Origin: JBJXGF01 sp046153015
GTDB lineage: Bacteria; Actinomycetota; Acidimicrobiia; Acidimicrobiales; CAIXPF01
Direction: 5' to 3'
NCBI GenBank assembly: GCA_046153015.1
Contig: JBJXGF010000035.1
Span: 1-13,511 of the forward strand
DNA length: 13,511 nt
Shown here in pieces: positions 5,638 through 11,481 of the stretch. How positions within the stretch are numbered: the stretch's first letter is position 1; the number at the start of each line of letters is the position of its first letter. A program made the position numbers and the translations under genes. The notes beneath the pieces are model-generated. The model worked only from the letters and a program-made list of their open reading frames with translations. It searched no databases and was not told the DNA's origin.

Positions 5638-6810
5638 ATGAGCGGTCGCACCGATTCGATATCGATTCTGGGGGCCGCCGAGGAGCTGTCGGCCGTCTTC
5701 GCAGAGCGAGCGGCCCGATTCGATATCGAATCGGTGTTCCCGGCCGAGAACTATGACGACCTGCATGCGGCCGGCATCACCGCCATCACCGTGCCGACCT
5801 CCTACGGCGGGCTCGGCGCCAACTGGGAGCTGTACCTGGAGGTGATGGGCGCCCTGGCCAGGGGCTGCGCCTCGACCGCTCTGGCGTTCAACATGCACTG
5901 CACGATCGTGCGCTTCCTCGACCGCTTCGCCGACGACGAGCAGAAGCGTCGTGTGTTCGCGGCGGTGACCGAGGAGGGGGCTCTGCTCGCCTCCATCACG
6001 AGCGAGCCGCAGAGCACGCTGCGAGGCGGCCGGCTGCAGATGAAGACCCGGGCGCGGCGCACAGCAGACGGGTGGGTCGTGAGCGGCCGCAAGCACTTCT
6101 GCTCGCTCTCGACAGGCGCCCGCTGGTTCTACACCTGGTGTGTCGACGACCGCGCGAAGGGCCTCGACGCCCTGCGCACCCTGCTCGTACCGGCCGATGC
6201 CGCCGGCGTCGAGGTCCACGACGACTGGGACACGCTCGCCATGCGCGCCACCGCCTCGAACTCCATCACGTTCCACGACGTCTCGGTGCCGGCGGCCAAC
6301 GAGGTGCCCGGCTCCGCCGAGCTGTTCCGCTCGGGCCTGCTGGACTCGTTCGTGCCCGGCTACGGCGCCATCTACACGGCCATTGCGGAGGCGGCCTACC
6401 GCTTCTGCGTCGAGTTCGTGCGCTCGACGGTCTTCGAGCCGGACGACCGTCCCATCAGCGAGTACCCGGTCGTGCAGCGCCAAGTGGCGGAGATGGCCAC
6501 CCTGATCGAGGCGTCACGCGGGCTCGTCCGGCGGGCCGGGCGGATCGCCGACGACGGCGCGCTCATCCGTCGCCGCGACCGGGCTGTGGCGTTCCACCAG
6601 TCGAAGCTCTTCGCCGCGCAAACGGCGCGCTCGGTGACCCAGACTGCGCTGGAGGCCTGCGGCGGCCGGGCGCTCTCGCGCCGCCTGCCACTGGAGCGGT
6701 ACTTGCGAGATGCTCAGGCCGGCCCGGTGATGGGTCCGGCGCTCGACACGTCACGCGAGCTGATCGGCCAGCTCGAGCTGGGCGTCCAGCCCCGTCTCCA
6801 ACGAGGCTGA
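5638..6810 (+). CDS. Acyl-CoA dehydrogenase family flavoprotein
   Basis: The 390-residue protein has the standard acyl-CoA dehydrogenase fold and length. The N-terminal helical domain has LHAAGITAITVPTSYGGLGA (42-61). The central beta domain has SITSEP (119-124) and WVVSGRKHFCS (146-156), then DTLAMRATASNSITFHDVSV (198-217). The C-terminal helical domain has EYPVVQRQVAEM and ACGGRALSRRLPLERYLRDA (340-359). It should bind FAD and oxidise or otherwise act on a CoA thioester. The end reads QAGPVMGPALDTSRELIG instead of the usual catalytic IYEGT-type segment, so the base is elsewhere or the reaction differs; the substrate is unknown. The start at 5638 has a strong SD. Two copies of the dispersed palindrome (5645-5676, 5709-5740) lie inside the first 35 codons without breaking the frame. 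It converges on the next dehydrogenase with only 2 nt between stops. Confidence 0.93.
   Translation: MSGRTDSISILGAAEELSAVFAERAARFDIESVFPAENYDDLHAAGITAITVPTSYGGLGANWELYLEVMGALARGCASTALAFNMHCTIVRFLDRFADDEQKRRVFAAVTEEGALLASITSEPQSTLRGGRLQMKTRARRTADGWVVSGRKHFCSLSTGARWFYTWCVDDRAKGLDALRTLLVPADAAGVEVHDDWDTLAMRATASNSITFHDVSVPAANEVPGSAELFRSGLLDSFVPGYGAIYTAIAEAAYRFCVEFVRSTVFEPDDRPISEYPVVQRQVAEMATLIEASRGLVRRAGRIADDGALIRRRDRAVAFHQSKLFAAQTARSVTQTALEACGGRALSRRLPLERYLRDAQAGPVMGPALDTSRELIGQLELGVQPRLQRG
5645..5676. repeat. 32-bp palindrome, copy 2 (degenerate right half)
   Basis: The left half GTCGCACCGATTCGAT matches the family half-site at 15 of 16 positions. The right half keeps the inner ATCGATTC and about 12 of 16 positions. 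The centre is at 5660.5. It starts at the third codon of the acyl-CoA dehydrogenase gene and is read as TDSISI, including an ATA codon. Bases 5643-5665 match 8821-8843 at 22 of 23 positions in the same orientation. Confidence 0.8.
5709..5740. repeat. 32-bp palindrome, copy 3
   Basis: CCGATTCGAT followed by its exact reverse complement (5715-5734) is a perfect 20-bp palindrome centred at 5724.5. The flanks match the family half-site only partly (about 11-12 of 16 on each side). It lies in the dehydrogenase gene, read as RFDIES, exactly 64 bp centre to centre from copy 2. Confidence 0.75.
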
Positions 6811-6812
6811 CG

Positions 6813-8030
6813 CTACCCGCCGGCCCCGGGCACGCCCGTGCGACGGACTTGGTTGAAGGGCACGTCCTTGTCCAGTCGCGGTTCCGGGGGCAGGCCGAGC
6901 ACCCGCTCGCCCAGGATGTTGCGCTGGATCTCGTCGGTGCCGCCCCTGATCGACATCGACGGGCCGGTCAGGAATATCGTGTCCCACTCGTCACCGCTCA
7001 GCATGCCCGCCGCCCCCTGACCGGCCTTGGCCAGGCGACCGGTGGTCTGCAGCGTGTACGTGAGCCGGACCTTGCCGCCCGAACCCTCCGGCCCTGGCCT
7101 CCCGCCGGATTTCGTGGCGTCGCGTGCGCGTTGCGCCGTCCACCGTGAGGCCTGATTGGCGGTGTACAAGTCGGCCAGCCGCTGGCGGAAGGCCGGGTCC
7201 GCGGCGAGGCCGTTCGTGCGCGCCATCGAGGTGAGCCGAGCGAAGGTTCCGCCGCCTTCCGCGCCGGCGCCGCCGCCTCCACCGCCGACAGAAGCGCGTT
7301 CGTAGCCGAGCACGGCGATGGCCACGGCCCAGCCCTGCCCCACGTCCCCGATGCGGTCCTCATCCCGCACGATCGCGTCGTTGAGGAACACCTCGTTGAA
7401 GTGCTTGTCACCGTTGATCTGCACCAGCGGGCGGACCTCGACGCCGGGTTGATGCATGTCGATCGCGAACGCGGTGATGCCGGCGTGCTTCGGCACGTCG
7501 AGGTTGGTGCGGGCCAGCAGGATGCCCATGTCGGAGTAGTGGGCACGGCTCGACCACACCTTCTGACCATTCACCCGCCAGATGTCGCCGTCGCGTTCTG
7601 CTCGCGTGGCCAGGTTGGCGAGGTCGGACCCAGCGTCCGGCTCGGAGAAGAGCTGGCACCAGATGGTGGAGCCATTGGCGATGCTGGGCAGCCACCGCTG
7701 GCACTGTTCGGGGGCACCCATGTCCCGCACCGCCGGGCCGACGAGCCCGATCCCAACGAGGAACGGGTACATGTCGGGCGTCTCGTACCCTCGCAGCGCC
7801 TCCTGGATCGCCGCCACCTCGTCGCGACGAGCGCCGCGGCCTCCGTACTCCGTTGGCCAAGTCGGCACGTACCAGCCGCCGGGGGCGAGCGCCGCGAGGT
7901 AGCGGCGGCCGGGCTCCACATCGTCGGCGCCCGCGCCCATCACCGTCTTCTTGGCGTTGGGGTCGCGCCTGCGCAGCAGCCCCTCCAGCGCAGCCTCCAC
8001 CTCCGCTCGCAGCGCTTCCCTGTCGCTCAT
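6813..8030 (-). CDS. Acyl-CoA dehydrogenase (FadE-like)
   Basis: The 405-residue flavoprotein is predicted to catalyse alpha,beta-dehydrogenation of an acyl-CoA with FAD. Motifs: WPTEYGGRGA (58-67), FAD/substrate loop FSEPDAGSDLANLATRA (128-144), WRVNGQKVWSS (151-161), and C-terminal MSIRGGTDEIQRNILGERVL (359-378). The segment that in medium-chain enzymes carries the catalytic Glu (YEGT) reads RGGT here. E244 in LGYERASVG is a candidate alternative base, at the place used by isovaleryl-CoA and long-chain enzymes (motif comparison only). A glycine run at 249-261 interrupts the middle. The pattern resembles actinobacterial FadE enzymes for bulky substrates such as sterol side chains, but the substrate cannot be assigned. 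The ATG at 8030 was preferred, with AAAGG 7 nt upstream, over ATGs at 8048 and 8087 that lack an SD. A hypothetical gene lies just upstream on the same strand. Confidence 0.93.
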   Translation of the reverse strand: MSDREALRAEVEAALEGLLRRRDPNAKKTVMGAGADDVEPGRRYLAALAPGGWYVPTWPTEYGGRGARRDEVAAIQEALRGYETPDMYPFLVGIGLVGPAVRDMGAPEQCQRWLPSIANGSTIWCQLFSEPDAGSDLANLATRAERDGDIWRVNGQKVWSSRAHYSDMGILLARTNLDVPKHAGITAFAIDMHQPGVEVRPLVQINGDKHFNEVFLNDAIVRDEDRIGDVGQGWAVAIAVLGYERASVGGGGGGAGAEGGGTFARLTSMARTNGLAADPAFRQRLADLYTANQASRWTAQRARDATKSGGRPGPEGSGGKVRLTYTLQTTGRLAKAGQGAAGMLSGDEWDTIFLTGPSMSIRGGTDEIQRNILGERVLGLPPEPRLDKDVPFNQVRRTGVPGAGG

Positions 8031-8092
8031 CGTGGAGCCTTTCGTCATGCGAATCGGGGCTGAGACTAGATCCGCCCGGCCCGGCATGCCCG

Positions 8093-8667
8093 CTATCGGG
8101 GTCGACGCCGGCCAAGGGAACCGGGCGAGGCGGCGGTCCGCCCGCCCAGCGGTACCGGCCGCGTGCGACGCGCACCGCGTTGCCCCGATCCACCTCGTAA
8201 CGCATGGCGTCGGACAACGTCTTCACAGGATGCGCCGACGCGATCAGATAGCCCTGGCGATGGAGCAACGCATGCAGATCGAGCAGCGCCAGCTCCCCCG
8301 CCGCGGCGAGCAAAGACAGGCATGCCCGACGCAGCAGCCGCCCCCACAGCCGTGTAGGCGCCGGCGCCAGCGGCGGGAGCGGGTGCACCTCCCGGTCGGG
8401 CAGGCACCGGCGACCGCGGCTCCACGGATGGGGCGGGAACAGCTGATCGTGCACCGCCTTGAGCTCCTCGAAGGCGGCGCGACGGGAAAGGGTCTCGGAC
8501 ACGAGCCGCTCGTCGCACACGGCGATGGCGGCGTGGAGCTCCTCGTAACGGGAGGCGAGGTGCTCGAAGACTTGGTTGGGGAACAAGGCGCGCCGCCGCC
8601 GCAGCGCAATGAGCTCGAGGCCGGAGAGACGACCAAGTGGGGGCGACAGCGGATGAATCGGGCTCAT
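8093..8667 (-). CDS. Hypothetical protein with winged-helix-like C-terminus; 3' end disturbed
   Basis: From ATG 8667 (GGAG 7 nt upstream) about 174 codons show strong GC3 and plausible protein sequence. Residues 1-85 are helical and basic (LIALRRRRALFPNQVFEHLA, then YEELHAAIAVCDERLV); 85-105 is a Pro-rich linker. Residues 110-173 look like a small winged-helix domain (LLRRACLSLLAAAGELALLD, then YLIASAHPVKTLSDAMRYEV and VARGRYRW). I do not recognise a named family; DNA binding is an inference. The frame does not stop near W174: it runs on to 7408, far inside the acyl-CoA dehydrogenase gene in another frame. A frame change in the GGGCGGGCGG run (8147-8138) would instead reach a TAG at 8093-8095, the end point used here; the stated span is therefore not one uninterrupted frame. 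Either a sequence error, a real frameshift, or a very long overlap explains this. Confidence 0.6.
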
Positions 8668-8677
8668 CGTGATGCTC

Positions 8678-8689
8678 CGGTCGGGACCG
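8678..8689. promoter_or_regulatory. 12-bp palindrome in the hypothetical gene leader
   Basis: CGGTC-GG-GACCG has perfect 5-bp arms with a 2-bp centre, about 11 nt upstream of ATG 8667 and overlapping its SD region. It could be an operator or a small hairpin; short GC palindromes also arise by chance in such DNA. Confidence 0.25.
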
Positions 8690-8822
8690 ACACGAGCCCC
8701 TGGCTATGACTCCGGGCAGGAGCGACCCGGCGACCGCCATGTTGGCAGGCGGGTGTGACATCGAAGCCAAGCCGACCCCGGCCTCGATCGCCCCTACAGC
8801 ACAGGACGCTCTCGACTGGTCG

Positions 8823-8854
8823 GTCGCACCGAATCGATATCGAGGCGGTGCGAC
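8823..8854. repeat. 32-bp palindrome, copy 4
   Basis: GTCGCACCGAATCGAT is followed by ATCGAGGCGGTGCGAC: 14 of 16 pairs match, with two adjacent mismatches. The centre is at 8838.5. Its left half is identical to the consensus half-site, and bases 8821-8843 repeat 5643-5665 (22 of 23). It lies 52 nt downstream of the ribF stop, at the boundary of the conserved operon and the inserted dehydrogenase segment. Confidence 0.88.
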
Positions 8855-8906
8855 AGGCGGGAAAAGCGGTCGGCGGGCTCCGCGAGGGGGCTGCGCCGCG
8901 CCGCGC

Positions 8907-9842
8907 TCAGCGCAGGATCAGCCGCGCCCGGTCGACGTCGCGCTGCATCTGCTCAACGAGCGCCTCGACCGAATCGAACTTCTGCTCGCCGCGCAGCCGC
9001 TCCACGAAACGCACCCGGGCGGGCTCGCCGTAGAGGTCGCCAGAGAAGTCCAGCAGGAAGCACTCGAGCAGCGACTGGGCCTGGGCCTCGTAGAACGTCG
9101 GCCGTCGCCCGAGGCTCATCGCCGTCTTGTGGACCGACCCGTCGGGTCGGACGTACAGGCCGGCGTAGATGCCGTCAGCAGGCATGCAGATCGCCTGGGG
9201 AACCGCCACGTTGGCGGTGGGGAACCCGATCGTGCGGCCCCGCTTGTCGCCGTCGTGCACCAGGCCGCGCACCTCATGGGGCCGCCCGAGCATCTCGGCC
9301 GCCCGCGCCACGTCCCCCTCTGCGACCGCCCGCCGAATCGCGGTCGAGGACACCGGCGTCGCGCCGTCGACCGGCAGGAGGTCGACGCCGAGCGCCTCGA
9401 AGCCGAACCGCTTCCCCTCCTGCTCCAGCAACGTGAGGCTGCCTCCCCGGCCCCTGCCGAAGTGGAAGTCGCGCCCGACCACCACCGTCCTCGCCCGCAG
9501 CGCGCCCACGAGGACGTCGCGCACGAAATCCTCGGCGGACTCCTTCGCCCGCTCCGCGTCGAAGCGGACCACATAGGTGAGATCGATGCCTGCCGCGGCG
9601 AGCAGCTCGAGCTTCTGGTCGAGGGTGGTGAGCAGCTTCGGCGCCGACTCGGGCCGCACCACCGACGCCGGGTGCGGGTCGAAGGTCACGACGGCCGCCG
9701 CGGCGCCATGACGAGCCGCTTCGGCCTTGGTGCGGGCGATCACGGACAAGTGACCCCGATGCAAACCGTCGTACACGCCGATCGTGACGGCGCAGCCCTC
9801 GCTCGGCGGCGGGAACTCGGACGGCTCGCTGACCACGCGCAT
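8907..9842 (-). CDS. ribF: Bifunctional riboflavin kinase / FAD synthetase
   Basis: The 311-residue cytosolic enzyme phosphorylates riboflavin to FMN and adenylylates FMN to FAD. The N-terminal nucleotidyltransferase domain has GVYDGLHRGHL (22-32, the HxGH motif), GRDFHFGRGRGG (123-134) and SSTAIRR (165-171). The C-terminal flavokinase domain has GDKRGRTIGFPTANV (198-212), SLGRRPTF (243-250) and LDFSGDLYG (264-272), with Glu260 just before as the likely catalytic residue. Length is normal. The ATG at 9842 follows the truB TAG by 11 nt and has no SD, so translation is probably coupled to truB. In most Actinobacteria rpsO comes next; here that adjacency is broken by the dehydrogenase segment. 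Its FAD product is the cofactor those dehydrogenases need. Confidence 0.97.
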   Translation of the reverse strand: MRVVSEPSEFPPPSEGCAVTIGVYDGLHRGHLSVIARTKAEAARHGAAAAVVTFDPHPASVVRPESAPKLLTTLDQKLELLAAAGIDLTYVVRFDAERAKESAEDFVRDVLVGALRARTVVVGRDFHFGRGRGGSLTLLEQEGKRFGFEALGVDLLPVDGATPVSSTAIRRAVAEGDVARAAEMLGRPHEVRGLVHDGDKRGRTIGFPTANVAVPQAICMPADGIYAGLYVRPDGSVHKTAMSLGRRPTFYEAQAQSLLECFLLDFSGDLYGEPARVRFVERLRGEQKFDSVEALVEQMQRDVDRARLILR

Positions 9843-9853
9843 CGACTACGACG

Positions 9854-10750
9854 CTACCCAACGCTCTCGGGCGGCGACGAAGCGACCAGCACCACGGATG
9901 GCTTCCACTGGTCGTCCCGATGCGGCTCGTACACCGCCAACAGGCCGCCGTGCTGGTCGAGCACGGCCACCGGCCCGAGGGTCGGCGCACCCAGCGCCTC
10001 TCCGCTCAGCACGGCGCCCTGACCGACCTGACGGGCCAGCCCCGCGTCCACCACGACCGACGGATAGTCCCGCAGCGCCTCCGCCGGCGTCATCAGGGCG
10101 TCGGCGGTCAGCGCGTCGAGCGGGCACGCCTCGGCCAGGTCGAACGAACCGATCGAACGGCGGCGAAGCCGGCGCAAATGAGCGCCGCCCGCGAGGGCGC
10201 GGCCGAGATCGTCGGCGATCGTGCGCACGTACACACCCGACGAGCAGGTGAGCTCGATTGCGTACACGAGCGGGTCCGGCGTGGGCGCGACCGACAGGTC
10301 GTGCACGCGCACTCGACGGGCTTCGCGCTCGACCTCCACGCCCGCCCGGGCGAGCTCGTGCAGCCGACGACCGCCCACCTTCACGGCCGACACCATCGGC
10401 GGCACCTGCCAGATGTCGCCGACGAACGCCGCTGCGGCTGCGGCCGCCTGCTCGGCGGTGACGTAGCTCATGTCGAACTCGGCCAACACCTGCCCGCTGT
10501 CGTCAAGGGTGTCGGTCGCCGACCCGAGCACGACCTCGCCGGCGTAGGTCTTGGGCAGGGCGGTGAGATAGCGCAGCAGCCGGGTGACCCGGCCGACGCC
10601 GAGGAGCAGCACGCCGGTGGCGTCTGGGTCGAGCGTGCCGGCGTGGCCTACCCGCTTCGTGCGCAGCACCCCTCGGGCCTTGGCGACGACGTCGTGGCTC
10701 GTCCAGCCCGCCGGCTTGTCGATGACGGCGAGGCCCTCGGGCCCGCTCAT
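9854..10750 (-). CDS. truB: tRNA pseudouridine(55) synthase TruB
   Basis: The 298-residue enzyme isomerises U55 in the T-loop of tRNAs to pseudouridine. The N-terminus has the typical LAVIDKPAGWTSHDVV (7-22), followed by the catalytic motif GHAGTLDPDATGVL (35-48), with D41 the nucleophilic aspartate. LTCSSGVYVRTIADDLG (about 167-183) and LRRLRRRSIGSFDL follow. A C-terminal domain of about 65 residues is present, as in actinobacterial TruB. The ATG at 10750 overlaps the rbfA stop in an ATGA (10750-10747), so the two genes are translationally coupled. The nrnA-type gene often found between rbfA and truB is absent. Confidence 0.97.
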   Translation of the reverse strand: MSGPEGLAVIDKPAGWTSHDVVAKARGVLRTKRVGHAGTLDPDATGVLLLGVGRVTRLLRYLTALPKTYAGEVVLGSATDTLDDSGQVLAEFDMSYVTAEQAAAAAAAFVGDIWQVPPMVSAVKVGGRRLHELARAGVEVEREARRVRVHDLSVAPTPDPLVYAIELTCSSGVYVRTIADDLGRALAGGAHLRRLRRRSIGSFDLAEACPLDALTADALMTPAEALRDYPSVVVDAGLARQVGQGAVLSGEALGAPTLGPVAVLDQHGGLLAVYEPHRDDQWKPSVVLVASSPPESVG

Positions 10751-11178
10751 GGGGCGCCCGGGCCCGGCCGACCCTCGGCGGCGGCGTCGTCAGCGGCGTC
10801 GTCGTCGAACTCGCCGGCCTGGCGCAGGCCGTGCAGGATCTCCTCCACCCGCAGCCCATGGGACAACCCGCTGTCGGGGCGGAAGCTCAACTCCGGGGTT
10901 CGGCGCAGCCGCGCCTCCCGCCCGATCGCCGCCTGCAGCTCGACCCGATGCTCCTCCAGCGCCCCCCGGACCTCGCTCTCGGGCTGCTCGGCGGTGAGGG
11001 CCGAGAAGTAGACCGTGGCCCGGCGGATGTCGTCTATCACCTCGACGCCGGTCAGGCTGACCAGCTCGAGGCGAGGATCGTCGATGCGCTGCAGCCGTTC
11101 GGCCAGGATCTCGCGGAGCAGCTCGTTCACCCGCTCGGTTCGGTCGTAGCGGCGATCGTTGCGACGCCGACCTTTCAC
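10747..11178 (-). CDS. rbfA: 30S ribosome-binding factor A
   Basis: The 143-residue KH-fold protein binds the immature 30S subunit and helps 16S rRNA 5'-end maturation. The family pattern is clear: RTERVNELLREILAERL near the N-terminus, DDIRRATVYFSAL in the middle, and LRRTPELSFRPDSGLSHG then LRVEEIL near the end; an acidic tail (EFDDDAADDAAAEG) follows. The GTG at 11178 was chosen because it overlaps the ylxP stop (GTGA, 11178-11175) and has GGAGGAG immediately upstream. The frame is open further left, but that part is a shadow of ylxP. It overlaps truB by 4 nt, so ylxP-rbfA-truB read as a coupled set. Confidence 0.95.
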   Translation of the reverse strand: MKGRRRNDRRYDRTERVNELLREILAERLQRIDDPRLELVSLTGVEVIDDIRRATVYFSALTAEQPESEVRGALEEHRVELQAAIGREARLRRTPELSFRPDSGLSHGLRVEEILHGLRQAGEFDDDAADDAAAEGRPGPGAP

Positions 11179-11468
11179 GACTCCTCCAGCCACGCGCGGG
11201 CGACGCTCAGCACCTCGACTTCGGGGAAGCTCCACACGAACCGCTCCACACTGTCGAGCACGTCGACCACGTGACCCTGCGAGCCGGCTACGGCGGCCAC
11301 GCCGATGACGGCGCGTTGCCATTTGTCCTGGTGCGCCACCTCGGCGGCGGCGACCCCGTATCGCCGTCGCGTCCCCTCGAGCACCGCCTTGAGCACCGCT
11401 CGCTTGTCCTTCAGCGAGCGGCACCCAGTGAGGCGGAGGTCGAGCTCGAGTGCGGCGACGTGCGTCAC
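11175..11468 (-). CDS. ylxP: YlxP-like protein (DUF503)
   Basis: The 97-residue protein matches DUF503: it opens with ALELDLRLTGCRSLKDKRAV (6-25), then RYGVAAAEVAHQDKWQRAVI (36-55) and a final helix-strand segment ending in EVEVLSVARAWL. DUF503 genes lie between infB and rbfA in many Gram-positive bacteria, as here; the biochemical role is not firmly known, though the position suggests ribosome maturation. The GTG at 11468 lies 13 nt after the infB stop. AGGAGG sits only 2 nt before it, unusually close, but no better start exists. Its TGA overlaps the rbfA GTG. Confidence 0.93.
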   Translation of the reverse strand: MTHVAALELDLRLTGCRSLKDKRAVLKAVLEGTRRRYGVAAAEVAHQDKWQRAVIGVAAVAGSQGHVVDVLDSVERFVWSFPEVEVLSVARAWLEES

Positions 11469-11481
11469 TGCCTCCTGACGC

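Larger units (their letters stand above)
8668..8906. other. Intergenic region between ribF and the hypothetical gene
   Basis: These 239 bases lie downstream of ribF and upstream of the minus-strand hypothetical gene. They hold palindrome copy 4 (8823-8854), a 12-bp palindrome close to the hypothetical start (8678-8689), and no ORF with coding character. No classical terminator with a U-run was seen after ribF, although copy 4 would fold into a strong RNA hairpin about 50 nt past its stop. Confidence 0.5.

Noticed and set aside
5473..6483. A 336-codon minus-strand frame opposite the first dehydrogenase
   Set aside because: Antisense to a gene with clear acyl-CoA dehydrogenase motifs and a strong SD; the product lacks recognisable domains.
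7408..8092. The continuation of the hypothetical gene frame to 7408
   Set aside because: It overlaps the second dehydrogenase in another frame for over 600 nt and becomes Gly/Arg/Pro low-complexity, so it is read as a shadow.
8093..8770. A 225-codon minus-strand frame over the hypothetical gene
   Set aside because: Its product is Arg/Pro/Ala/Gly low-complexity sequence; the 8667 frame has better codon bias and plausible secondary structure. Only its stop may matter, if a frameshift is real.
5643..8854. A complete transposon or genomic island
   Set aside because: No transposase, integrase, tRNA target or inverted termini beyond the short palindromes; codon character resembles the neighbours.
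8706..10022. A 438-codon plus-strand frame over ribF
   Set aside because: Antisense to ribF, which has complete motifs; the product is Arg/His/Gln-rich without family features.
9920..11011. A 363-codon plus-strand frame over truB and rbfA
   Set aside because: Antisense shadow of two well-supported genes.
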